Shown here in pieces: positions 1 through 6,752 of a stretch of 14,009 nucleotides of DNA (position 1 is the stretch's first letter; each line of letters opens with the position of its first letter). Source of the stretch: Acanthamoeba sp. SK_2022b (taxonomy: Eukaryota > Discosea > Longamoebia > Acanthamoebidae); assembly GCA_027943245.1 (NCBI GenBank), contig JANDJZ010001043.1:1-14009 (forward strand), in the 5' to 3' direction. The position numbers were made by a program, and so were the translations under genes. The notes under the pieces are model-generated. The model was not told where the DNA came from. It made no database searches and was given only the letters and a program-made list of their open reading frames with translations.

Positions 1-1
1 C

Positions 2-289
2 GGGCACGGCGTCAGCGCCGGCCGGTTCGACGGCGGGCCCGAGCACCGCTTCGTCTCGACCTACACCGACATCGTCGAGCACCAGCGCATCGTCTACGCC
101 TACGACATGTGGATCGACGGGCAGCACATCTCCACGTCCGTCACGACGATCGTGCTCGAGCCGGCCGAGGGCGGCACCCGCCTGACGTTCACCGAGCAGG
201 GCGTCCACCTGGACGGGTTCGACGACGGACGCATGCGGGAGGAGGGCACCCGCGAGCTGATCGAGGCGCTCGCCGCGTCGCTCGGCTGA
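2..289 (+). CDS. SRPBCC / AHSA1-like protein, 3' part only
   Basis: This is the C-terminal 95 residues of a protein whose start lies before the window; the frame is open from base 2 to the TGA at 287-289. What is seen: alternating strand-like stretches (VSTYTDIVEHQRIVYAYDM, then STSVTTIVLEP, then GTRLTFTEQG) followed by a charged C-terminal helix (REEGTRELIEALAASLG). This is the typical end of the START-like helix-grip fold of the AHSA1/activator-of-Hsp90-ATPase homologue group. Members bind hydrophobic ligands or act as small cyclases or stress proteins; no substrate can be assigned. In actinobacteria these genes often follow an ArsR-type regulator, which would lie outside the window. The bidirectional terminator at 311-343 closes the gene. 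The internal ATG at 107 is not a credible start because the fold clearly continues upstream. The family call is fairly safe; the function is unknown. Confidence 0.75.
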   Translation, partial: GHGVSAGRFDGGPEHRFVSTYTDIVEHQRIVYAYDMWIDGQHISTSVTTIVLEPAEGGTRLTFTEQGVHLDGFDDGRMREEGTRELIEALAASLG

Positions 290-310
290 CGTCGGCGCCC
301 GGGAATGGAC

Positions 311-343
311 GAGGCCCCCGCACCGTGACGGTGCGGGGGCCTC
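311..343. terminator. Bidirectional intrinsic terminator between SRPBCC gene and cspA
   Basis: A perfect 15-bp inverted repeat: GAGGCCCCCGCACCG at 311-325, a 3-nt loop TGA, and its exact complement at 329-343. It lies 21 bp after the SRPBCC stop and 29 bp beyond the cspA stop on the other strand, so it suits both convergent transcripts. There is no T-tract, as is common for actinobacterial stem terminators. Confidence 0.85.
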
Positions 344-372
344 GTGCGTTCAAGCAGTGGCTGCTCGAAGGA

Positions 373-576
373 TCAGAGCGGGCGGATGTTGGCCGCCTGC
401 AGGCCCTTCTGGCCCTGCTCGACGTCGAACTCGACCTTCTGGTTCTCGTCGAGCGAGCGGTAGCCGCTGGTCTGGATGGAGCTGAAGTGAGCGAAGACGT
501 CCTCGCCGCCGTCGTCGGGGGCGATGAAGCCGAAGCCCTTCTCAGCGTTGAACCACTTCACGGTTCCGGTAGCCAT
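373..576 (-). CDS. cspA: Cold-shock protein (CspA family)
   Basis: A 67-residue single cold-shock-domain protein that binds single-stranded nucleic acid and acts as an RNA chaperone in the cytoplasm. The RNP1 motif KGFGFI (residues 13-18) and RNP2 motif DVFAHF (residues 26-31) are intact, as is the usual start GTVKWFN. Length is exactly that of the family (65-70 residues). The start is the ATG at 574-576 rather than the in-frame codon 40 residues upstream, because the family begins at [10 protein letters not shown] and the minus strand has a strong Shine-Dalgarno (GGAAGGAG, complement of 583-590) about 7 bases before it. It stands alone, convergent with the SRPBCC gene and divergent from the chemotaxis gene. 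A leader of about 90 nt with two short hairpins lies upstream, as is usual for cold-shock genes, which are often controlled at the RNA level. The assignment is firm. Confidence 0.97.
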   Translation of the reverse strand: MATGTVKWFNAEKGFGFIAPDDGGEDVFAHFSSIQTSGYRSLDENQKVEFDVEQGQKGLQAANIRPL

Positions 577-706
577 AGTGTTCTCCTTCCGGTGGTGTGG
601 CCCACGCACGGTCGTGCGAGAGCCGGTCGCGCAAACATCAACCTGGAGAAGAACTGCTGGTGCCTCCGAGGAGGCGCATTCGAAACCGGGGTACAACGTC
701 GAGCAA
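577..706 (-). promoter_or_regulatory. Candidate cspA promoter and structured 5' leader
   Basis: On the minus strand TTGCTC (complement of 701-706) and TCGAAT (complement of 678-683) are separated by 17 bp, a plausible sigma-70-type -35/-10 pair. Transcription would begin near 671, giving a leader of about 95 nt. The leader region holds two small perfect inverted repeats: GCCTCC/GGAGGC at 662-675 and CGCACG/CGTGCG at 605-618. Long folded leaders are known for cspA-type genes; that this one responds to temperature is inference. No open reading frame in 577-926 looks real. Confidence 0.35.
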
Positions 707-849
707 CTGCCTCAACCGTACAGGACGGGACGTCGCGTGTGCACCTACACGTGGCCGACCTCTCGGTGAAGAGCCGATGAACGGGCGGGCGCGGTCGGCG
801 CGGACCCCGTCGTGAGACGTGGGATTCCCGCCCGGAACGGCTCAGGTGT

Positions 850-883
850 GGCCGGATCCGGCCGATGGGGCGTCCGGCCGGAC
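850..883. promoter_or_regulatory. Two adjacent perfect palindromes upstream of the chemotaxis gene
   Basis: GGCCGGATCCGGCC (850-863) and GTCCGGCCGGAC (872-883) are each perfect palindromes, 8 bp apart, 44-77 bp before the chemotaxis receptor start. They could be operator half-sites for a dimeric regulator or RNA hairpins in the leader. GC-rich palindromes arise easily in such DNA, so the role is uncertain. No clear promoter was found in 707-926. Confidence 0.3.
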
Positions 884-926
884 CCCGGCCGTGACGCTTG
901 GTGACGTTCGTGACTGGAGATGCTCG

Positions 927-2552
927 ATGGCCTTGACCCGTGTGCTGCGTGACCGCTCGATCGGGACGCGTCTGGGTGCCGTGTTCGCGCTCTGCGGCCT
1001 GCTGCTCGGGGCCGCCATCACCGTCGACCTGGTCTCGCAGGCGCGGGCGCAGGAGAAGCAGGACGAGCTGGCCGACGCCTACGAGGCGCGCCGCATCTCC
1101 GACGACCTGCTCATCCGCATCAACGACATCACCGGCTGGCAGGGCTTGTACATCGCCGAGGCGGCAGCGAACGGCATCCGCAAGGGCCTGGCCGACGACG
1201 CCTACAACATCGCGGGCTTCGCCGAGTCGCAGGAGGGCATCGAGCAGATGTTCGCCGAGATCGACCGCGACGTGCTGGCCCCCGTGGAGCTGAAGGCCGT
1301 CGAGGACGCCGAGGCGCAGTTCGACCAGTTCTTCGCCGAGGACGTCAAGCTCCGCGAGCAGCTGCGTTCCGAGGGACGGCGTGCGCTGCCGGAGATCCTG
1401 GCCAGCATCAACGGCGGACCCGCCGGCGAGGCGTGGGAGGCCGTGTACGGCGAGGCCGACACGCTGAGCACGTCGGTCGCGAAGCGGCTCGAGACCCTGC
1501 AGGACGAGCAGGAGTCGACCGTCGCCACCGGCCGCACCCTGTACCTGGGCGTGCTGGCCCTCGCCGCCGCGCTGACGGTCGCGCTGCTCGTGCTCGTGAC
1601 CCGCTCGGTCACCCGTCCGCTGGGCCGCATGGTCGAGCTGCTCGGCACCGTCGCGACCGGACGCCTGGACGTCCGCGCCGACGCCGCCGGCAAGGACGAG
1701 GTCGCCCGCATGGGCACCGGGCTCAACGGCGTCCTCGAGACGCTCGCGGCGTCCATGCGTCAGCTGGACGAGCAGGCGACCGCTCTCGCCGGCGCGTCCG
1801 AGCGGCTCACCGGCGTCTCGGCGTCGATGTCCGGGTCGGCGACGGAGTCGGCCACCCAGGCCGAGCTCGTCGCGGACTCGGCGAACGTCGTCTCGACCAA
1901 CGTCCAGACCGTCGCCGCGGGCACCGAGGAGATGTCGGCGTCGATCCGCGAGATCGCGCACAGCGCCAGCGAGGCGGCGACCATCGCGGCCAGCGCGGTG
2001 ACGGCGGCCAGCAGCACGAGCGAGACCGTCGCGCGGCTCGGCACCTCGTCCGCGGAGGTCGGCGACGTCGTCAAGGTGATCACGTCGATCGCGGAGCAGA
2101 CGAACCTGCTGGCGCTGAACGCGACGATCGAGGCGGCCCGCGCCGGTGAGGCCGGCAAGGGCTTCGCGGTGGTCGCCAACGAGGTCAAGGAGCTGGCGCA
2201 GGAGACCGCGCGGGCGACCGAGGACATCGCCCGCCGGGTGCAGGCCATCCAGGGCGACACCGAGGAGGCGGTCGCCGCGATCGGGCAGATCTCGGACGTC
2301 ATCGGCCAGATCAGCGACAGCCAGACCACGATCGCGTCGGCGGTCGAGGAGCAGACGGCCACGACCAACGAGATGAGCCGCAACGTCGCCGAGGCGGCGA
2401 ACGGCTCGGTCGCCATCGCCGGCACCGTGAGCGGCGTCGCCCGCTCGGCGGCCGAGAGCCGCGAGGCCGCGGACAGCACCCGCGAGGCGGCCGAGGACCT
2501 GTCGAGGATGGCCGGCGACCTGCGCACGCTGGTGGGGCGCTTCTCCTACTGA
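927..2552 (+). CDS. Methyl-accepting chemotaxis protein
   Basis: A 541-residue transmembrane chemoreceptor that passes ligand binding to the CheA-CheW kinase complex. Order: a basic cytoplasmic tip, TM1 (about 16-36), an extracytoplasmic helical sensor of about 165 residues compatible with a four-helix-bundle domain, TM2 (about 204-226, [20 protein letters not shown]), HAMP (about 224-280), then the coiled-coil signalling domain. The hairpin tip, starting [19 protein letters not shown] at residue 390 and continuing [15 protein letters not shown], is the universal kinase-control signature. The C-terminus (GRFSY) lacks a CheR-tethering pentapeptide. Start chosen: ATG 927 with GGAGA at 916-920, six bases upstream; the frame is open to 819, but those codons precede the natural [11 protein letters not shown] start. 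No che or flagellar gene lies in the window, so it is an orphan receptor; the ligand is unknown. Confidence 0.95.
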   Translation: MALTRVLRDRSIGTRLGAVFALCGLLLGAAITVDLVSQARAQEKQDELADAYEARRISDDLLIRINDITGWQGLYIAEAAANGIRKGLADDAYNIAGFAESQEGIEQMFAEIDRDVLAPVELKAVEDAEAQFDQFFAEDVKLREQLRSEGRRALPEILASINGGPAGEAWEAVYGEADTLSTSVAKRLETLQDEQESTVATGRTLYLGVLALAAALTVALLVLVTRSVTRPLGRMVELLGTVATGRLDVRADAAGKDEVARMGTGLNGVLETLAASMRQLDEQATALAGASERLTGVSASMSGSATESATQAELVADSANVVSTNVQTVAAGTEEMSASIREIAHSASEAATIAASAVTAASSTSETVARLGTSSAEVGDVVKVITSIAEQTNLLALNATIEAARAGEAGKGFAVVANEVKELAQETARATEDIARRVQAIQGDTEEAVAAIGQISDVIGQISDSQTTIASAVEEQTATTNEMSRNVAEAANGSVAIAGTVSGVARSAAESREAADSTREAAEDLSRMAGDLRTLVGRFSY

Positions 2553-2561
2553 CCCCGGTCC

Positions 2562-2600
2562 CAGCGGTCCGTGTCCCGCTCGGGCGGACGCGGGCCGCTG
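2562..2600 (+). terminator. Terminator of the chemotaxis gene
   Basis: CAGCGGTCCGTGTCC (2562-2576) pairs with GGACGCGGGCCGCTG (2586-2600): 15 continuous pairs in RNA, two of them G-U, with a 9-nt loop. It begins 10 bp after the stop codon and has no T-tract. It belongs to the host side of the insertion site. Confidence 0.7.
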
Positions 2601-2620
2601 TCGTGCGTGGACCCGTCGCG

Positions 2621-2659
2621 GCGGTAGGCCCCGTGGGACTCGAACCCACAACCCGCGGA
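2621..2659. repeat. Left attachment site: displaced 3' end of tRNA-Lys
   Basis: These 39 bases match 9646-9684 exactly and correspond to tRNA-Lys nucleotides 39-73 plus 4 bp downstream. The match stops at 2660 (A, against T at 9685) and before 2621 (G, against C at 9645). There is no 5' half, so it is not a functional tRNA. It is the original chromosomal 3' end left behind by integration. Confidence 0.92.
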
Positions 2660-2797
2660 ATATTGGGTTTGGCTTAACCGTAGTTCACTCAGCCTCCTCG
2701 AACCCCGGGGATTCGAGCGGAATGACCCGATATGGGTCACGCCACTTCACCCGCTATCAACAGGAATCCGGGGGATAGGAGGGGAAGGGAGGGACCC
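2660..2797. other. Left end of the island, non-coding, with inverted repeats
   Basis: This is the non-coding arm between the left att site and the stop of the GIY-YIG gene. It holds TGACCC/GGGTCA (2723-2739, 5-nt loop GATAT), which could terminate the minus-strand operon, and an imperfect inverted repeat CGAACCCC/GGGGATTCG (2699-2715). It also holds the 9-mer CCGGGGGAT (2768-2776) and an 8-of-9 relative, CCGGGGAT (2705-2712), which recur at the right end and before the integrase gene. No gene is seen. Confidence 0.5.
2768..2776 (+). other. Putative integrase arm-type site, left (CCGGGGGAT)
   Basis: The same 9-mer occurs at 8330-8338 (inverted, before the integrase gene) and 9574-9582 (right end), with a variant GCGGGGGAT at 9585-9593. 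The terminal placement suggests arm-type sites for the integrase or excisionase. This is inference; G-runs are common in such DNA. Confidence 0.3.
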
Positions 2798-3598
2798 TCA
2801 GAGATCGTCCGTCTCTTCGCTCGGGTCGTCGTCCCCCTCGACTTCCCACAGGACGGAGCCCACAAGGCCTTCTACAGAGATTGACTGGGGGTCGGGTTCT
2901 GGAGTGCCCTCCACGTACGAGAGCCGGACCGCTGACAGATAGGCGAGACGCACTGCTTGGATAACGAGCACCCTTCGCAGACCCGCGCTGACCTCTCCGC
3001 GCTCCCGAGCAACTGCAGCCAGTCGGCCGATCGTTTCGGCCCGCCGCGCGATCCGAACATCAGGATGGCCACGCTCTTCCCGGGTGCGCTCGCTGATCAG
3101 GTTGAAGCGATAGGACTCCGGCAACGTGACGGGCTCGCTCACTGGCGGGATCTTCTCGTTCAGGATCGCCTTGAACTTGCTTGCCTCGATGGCAGCCAGG
3201 TACGCGGTGTACTCGTAGGCGTCCAACGCTGCCGAGGCGGCACTTCGTGATCCGAGGCGCTTCGCGAGGTCCCACAACGGCCACAGCTCGAGTTCCGCGA
3301 CCTCGAACGTGTCAAGGATGCGCATGGCGACGGCATCCGTGCGCTGGTTCGTCATGTGGCGCCGCACCCGCGCTCCAAGGCCTTCCTTGGTCTGACCGAC
3401 GTAGATCGGCTCGCCGTCGTAGTCGTAGAACGCGTAGACGCCCCATACGGAGCCTCCGACCCGACCTTTGCCCTCGACTTTGGAGTCGAGCGCATCCGAT
3501 AGGAGCGTACGAAACTCGCGGACATCCCCCGCGGGAAGCGTCTTACGAGAAGGCTTCGCCCCGGTCTTGTTGGCGGACGCTCGCCCTGAACTACCCAT
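2798..3598 (-). CDS. GIY-YIG family nuclease
   Basis: A 266-residue cytoplasmic protein with a GIY-YIG nuclease domain in its N-terminal half. Seen: GVY at 53-55 and YVG at 66-68 in strands separated by a short DYDGEP turn, then the Arg/His helix ARVRRH (76-81), the glutamate candidates E129/E138 that would hold the metal, and the conserved late Asn (N147 in ILNEKI). All catalytic positions of the fold therefore have candidates. The C-terminal 110 residues, ending in an acidic tail (EGDDDPSEETDDL), are not recognised. The ATG lies inside the end of the methyltransferase gene (8-bp overlap), so the two are translationally coupled. GIY-YIG enzymes include type II restriction endonucleases such as Eco29kI, whose partner is also a C5-methyltransferase, so a restriction role is the leading inference. 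The short spacing between the GVY and YVG strands differs from Eco29kI itself. A repair or homing role is less likely given the partner. Confidence 0.85.
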   Translation of the reverse strand: MGSSGRASANKTGAKPSRKTLPAGDVREFRTLLSDALDSKVEGKGRVGGSVWGVYAFYDYDGEPIYVGQTKEGLGARVRRHMTNQRTDAVAMRILDTFEVAELELWPLWDLAKRLGSRSAASAALDAYEYTAYLAAIEASKFKAILNEKIPPVSEPVTLPESYRFNLISERTREERGHPDVRIARRAETIGRLAAVARERGEVSAGLRRVLVIQAVRLAYLSAVRLSYVEGTPEPDPQSISVEGLVGSVLWEVEGDDDPSEETDDL

Positions 3599-4742
3599 GC
3601 ACGGCGGCCGTCAGCTCGCGCTCCGTGAACTTGCCTGCCACGAGAGGGAGCAGGTAGTGCTCACTCAGCCAGCCGACCACTGGGACGCACACGGCGTCAC
3701 CGAAGCCGAAGAGTGCTTGCGAAGCCCGGGCCGTTGATAGGTCGAACTCCGGCGCACCCATCAGGCGGGCGTACTCGCGACCGGACATCCAACGAACGTC
3801 GACCCGTCCGTGGCCGAGCCGGACAACCGCCTGCTTAGAGGAACCGCCCCGAGCGGTTCTCAGGCACCCGGCTATGTCGTCTGCGCGGACCTCCCAGAGA
3901 GCGACGCCCTTTCGGGTACGCCTATACGCCGTCCGGTAGCACACCTCGTCGCGAGCCTGAAGCGTCTGGAGACGCTGCATCTGCAGGGGAGAGAGCGACG
4001 AAAGGAAGCGACTGGTCCTGTCTGCATCCCACCAATCACCGGCGGGATCAGCTAGCGCGCTGAATCCGCTGAGAAGCGGGGGCGGCGGCCCGGGCAGCGC
4101 CGCTCGATGCGTCCGCAACGTAGGGTCTGCAAACACCGACTGCAACCAGTCCGGCCGGAGTTCGCTGGCGTTGTCCTCAGCATCGATGGGGGGTTCCAAC
4201 GCACCTACGAGGAAGAGCCGGGGACGAGACTGCGGCACGAAGCGCTTCGCGTCCAAGGTCAGTACGTCAACCGAGTAGCCCAGCCGATTCAGTTCCGCGA
4301 CCGCGGCTGCCAAGTCGTCGCCACCGTGGGAAGTTGCGAAGCCGGTCACGTTCTCCAGCGCGATGACCGAGGGACGGCGATCACCCATCTCCTCGACGAT
4401 TCGCGTGAACTCCCAGAAGGTGGACGACGACTTGCCAGCGAGGCCACGCCGGTTGCCCGCCAGGGAGAGATCAGTGCAAGGGAAACTCGACCATGCGAGG
4501 TCGACGTCGGGAACGTCGTCACCTCGAACGGTGCTGATGTCCTGCTGGACGTAGTGCTCCGCGCCGTGCTCGGTGGTGTACAGCAGCGTCTTGTTGGGAT
4601 CGAAGTCGTTCGCCCAAACCACCCTCGCGCCGGCAGACTCGACGCCCGCTCGTGCCAGCCCGATCCCAGCGAAGAACTCAGCCACTCGCGGGGTGGGATC
4701 GGGCGAGGGGAGGGCGTGCAGGTGGGGCGCAACGGACGGCAT
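3591..4742 (-). CDS. DNA (cytosine-5-)-methyltransferase
   Basis: A 383-residue enzyme that transfers a methyl group from S-adenosylmethionine to cytosine C5 in a specific DNA sequence. The motifs are complete and in order: I (VAEFFAGIGLARAG, 20-33), II (WANDFD, 43-48), IV (FPCTDLSLAG, 87-96, nucleophile C89), VI (ALENVTGF, 128-135), VIII (PQSRPRLFLVG, 170-180), a variable target-recognition region (about 190-290), IX (REYARLMGAPE, 322-332) and X (FGDAVCVPVVG, 347-357). The enzyme therefore looks active; its target cannot be read from sequence. It is first in a two-gene minus-strand operon with the GIY-YIG nuclease and divergent from the AIPR gene. The start ATG (4740-4742) lacks a clear Shine-Dalgarno but has TAACCT six bases upstream on its strand, which would suit a leaderless mRNA. 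The pairing suggests protection of self DNA against the neighbouring nuclease(s). Confidence 0.95.
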   Translation of the reverse strand: MPSVAPHLHALPSPDPTPRVAEFFAGIGLARAGVESAGARVVWANDFDPNKTLLYTTEHGAEHYVQQDISTVRGDDVPDVDLAWSSFPCTDLSLAGNRRGLAGKSSSTFWEFTRIVEEMGDRRPSVIALENVTGFATSHGGDDLAAAVAELNRLGYSVDVLTLDAKRFVPQSRPRLFLVGALEPPIDAEDNASELRPDWLQSVFADPTLRTHRAALPGPPPPLLSGFSALADPAGDWWDADRTSRFLSSLSPLQMQRLQTLQARDEVCYRTAYRRTRKGVALWEVRADDIAGCLRTARGGSSKQAVVRLGHGRVDVRWMSGREYARLMGAPEFDLSTARASQALFGFGDAVCVPVVGWLSEHYLLPLVAGKFTERELTAAVHG

Positions 4743-4873
4743 GGACGTAGGTTAGCCCGGCGATCGACAACTCCGACGCGGCACGCCGCAGAGCCGGATG
4801 TGACCCGACGGTGGCGGAGGCAGCCCCGGCGAAACGCTGTACGGCCGCGTCAAGTTGATGAGAAAGTCATCCG
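4743..4873. promoter_or_regulatory. Divergent promoter region, methyltransferase / AIPR
   Basis: 131 bp separate the two divergent starts, so both promoters and any shared control must lie here or inside the genes. On the minus strand TAACCT (complement of 4749-4754) sits six bases before the methyltransferase ATG and may be a -10 box for a leaderless transcript. On the plus strand only a weak ribosome-binding stretch (GAGAAAG, 4860-4866) before the GTG is visible. I found no convincing -35 and no operator palindrome. Confidence 0.35.
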
Positions 4874-6649
4874 GTGACTCCTGATCAGGCATTGGTAGAG
4901 CAGTTGTTAACGGATTTCCGAGACGCGGAGTATCCCAAGCTGTCGCTGGATGACGTCTTTGAGCGCTTCGTGACGGTGCAGTTGCGCAAGCCCGAAGAGA
5001 TGACGCCTCAAGACATCGAAGGCGCGATCGTCGATGGGACGCGCGACGGCGGGATCGACTCGTTTGCGGTGTTTCTCAATGGGGTCGTCCTGGCCCTGGA
5101 TGACCCTGCGCTTGACGAAAGTTCCGAAACGCACCAGCGGCTGCCTAAGAAGCCAAAGCTCGATATTCTCGTGGTGCAGTCCAAGAATCAAACAGTCTGG
5201 AAAGAAAGTGCTTGGGAGAAGCTCGGCTCTTCACTGCCTGATCTGCTGTCAATGAGCAAGACCGATTCAGCTTTGGAGAAGATTTACCGAGCGAATCTTG
5301 TGCAAGTGACGAAGATTGCCCGCGTCGCGCTTAAGCGTCTCGCGTCGAAGTACCCCGTAGTCAATGCCCGAATAGCGTACGTTACGAAGGGACAAGAAAA
5401 GGGCATCAGCGCCCCGATTGAGAATAAGCGCAAGCAGGCAAAGAAGCGGATCGAGGAGGTTCTCCCTGCCAAGAGCGTAGTCGTCTGCGAAACGATCGGT
5501 GCGCGAAAACTCTACGAGCTCGCCTCCGTGCCGGAAGGTCGGTCCGCGACCATCCGTTTCCGGGAACTCGTACGTGAAAAGCAGTCCTACTTAGGTGTAG
5601 TGACCCTGGAGGAGTATCTCGCCTTCGTTCGCGATCCGGACTCCGGATCATTGCGTGAAGAGTTGTTCGATTCGAATGTCCGCGATTACGAAGGTGACAA
5701 CCGCGTCAACGCCGCCATCCGGAAGACCCTCGAAGGCAGCAGTCCCGTAGAGTTTTGGTGGCTCAATAACGGCGTCACGGTGCTGGGTGATGAAGTCGGG
5801 GGTCAGCAAAAGGAACTCGTCATCGAACGGCCCCTGGTCGTGAACGGTTTGCAGACCTCGCATGTGCTGCACAACGTCGAAGCGGACGGCACCTTGGACG
5901 GGTCTCGACGGACAGAGGGAATCGTCGTGCGGATCATTGAGTCCACAGACGAGAGCGTCCGTGACAGGATCATCGAGGGAACCAACCGACAGACCCCCGT
6001 GCCTAGTGCAGCTTTGCGCGCCACGGATGAGAACCAGAAGAAGTTGGAGCAGTATCTCAAGGTCTCCGGGTTCTATTACGAGCGGCGAAAGAACCGCTAC
6101 AAGAACCAAGGCGTTCCTGCTGAGAAGCGGGTCTCGATGAGTCTGCTCGCGCAGGTGATGATTTCACTTCTGCTCGGACAACCAGATCAGGCTCGAGCCC
6201 GGCCCTCTTCGCTATTGGATCGCGCGACCGGATGGGACGCTGTGTTTCCCGCCGATCTTTCGCCGGACGCATACACCAGCGCGCTCAGGGTTCATGAACA
6301 CGTCAATGACTATCTGAAGACTCCAGCCGCTCAGGCAATCCTCGATGAGAGGGCGAATACCAGGTTCTACGTTCTCACGGGCTACGTGATGCTTTCGCTG
6401 AAGACATCGACCTTCAAGAAGTTGCACTTCGATAAGGCGCACAAGGCCTTGCCTGCCACGCCGGTGGAGGCTGATCTCGCCGAGGCTCTTCGAATCGTCA
6501 AGAGGACGGCTTCTAGGTTTGGCACCGAGCATCCGGAAATGTCGCGAGACGCTGTTTTCAAGAGTGCTGAGTTCAGAGCGAAGTATTTTGTCGCTGTCGG
6601 CCGGGCGGTATCGCGGCGCAGAAGCAAGGCGTCGAATAGTTCGTCATGA
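4874..6649 (+). CDS. AIPR-family protein with Mrr-like nuclease motifs
   Basis: A 591-residue protein starting at GTG 4874 (MTPDQALVEQLLTDF), with the weak Shine-Dalgarno GAGAAAG seven bases upstream. The central and C-terminal part carries the AIPR (abortive infection phage resistance) signature: DYEGDNRVNAAIRKTL (271-286), FWWLNNGVTVLG (294-305), NGLQTSH (324-330), IEGTNRQTPV (367-376) and YYERRKNRY (401-409). The N-terminal region contains DGGID (58-62) and VVQSK (101-105 with K104), the D...QxK arrangement of Mrr-type PD-(D/E)XK nucleases, with E30 as a possible further metal ligand. A DNA-cleaving defence effector is thus likely; this is inference from motifs. AIPR proteins are known from phage-resistance loci. 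Its divergent position next to a methyltransferase suggests a nuclease that senses modification state. A line inside the gene counts 52% G+C, well below the host, supporting acquisition by transfer. Confidence 0.85.
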   Translation: MTPDQALVEQLLTDFRDAEYPKLSLDDVFERFVTVQLRKPEEMTPQDIEGAIVDGTRDGGIDSFAVFLNGVVLALDDPALDESSETHQRLPKKPKLDILVVQSKNQTVWKESAWEKLGSSLPDLLSMSKTDSALEKIYRANLVQVTKIARVALKRLASKYPVVNARIAYVTKGQEKGISAPIENKRKQAKKRIEEVLPAKSVVVCETIGARKLYELASVPEGRSATIRFRELVREKQSYLGVVTLEEYLAFVRDPDSGSLREELFDSNVRDYEGDNRVNAAIRKTLEGSSPVEFWWLNNGVTVLGDEVGGQQKELVIERPLVVNGLQTSHVLHNVEADGTLDGSRRTEGIVVRIIESTDESVRDRIIEGTNRQTPVPSAALRATDENQKKLEQYLKVSGFYYERRKNRYKNQGVPAEKRVSMSLLAQVMISLLLGQPDQARARPSSLLDRATGWDAVFPADLSPDAYTSALRVHEHVNDYLKTPAAQAILDERANTRFYVLTGYVMLSLKTSTFKKLHFDKAHKALPATPVEADLAEALRIVKRTASRFGTEHPEMSRDAVFKSAEFRAKYFVAVGRAVSRRRSKASNSSS

Positions 6650-6725
6650 GTTGGTAGGTGAAATCGACGCTGTAACCGTGGCGGAAATCCTCCTGCTATG
6701 ACCAGCCGAGGCGCTCAAGATGTAT

Positions 6726-6745
6726 GGAGGGGGCATACCCCCTCC
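6726..6745. terminator. Hairpin after the AIPR gene, possible terminator
   Basis: GGAGGGGG (6726-6733), loop CATA and CCCCCTCC (6738-6745) form a perfect 8-bp stem 76 bp after the AIPR stop and 7 bp before the first 134-bp repeat. There is no T-tract. It could end the AIPR transcript or be the first element of a structured RNA that continues into the array. The rest of 6650-6752 holds no gene. Confidence 0.5.
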
Positions 6746-6752
6746 CCCTGAA

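Noticed and set aside
558..2651. 697-codon minus-strand open frame
   Set aside because: Antisense to the chemotaxis gene; its composition is a GC-rich shadow and it crosses the att site.
2621..2659. Second tRNA gene
   Set aside because: Only nucleotides 39-73 are present; there is no 5' half, D arm or anticodon. It is the att remnant.
2798..3598. GIY-YIG gene as a homing endonuclease or UvrC-like repair gene
   Set aside because: There is no intron or intein context, no helix-hairpin-helix or UvrC partner regions, and the gene is coupled to a methyltransferase.
4107..4877. 256-codon plus-strand open frame
   Set aside because: It lies opposite the well-supported methyltransferase, whose motifs are complete, and shows no domain pattern.
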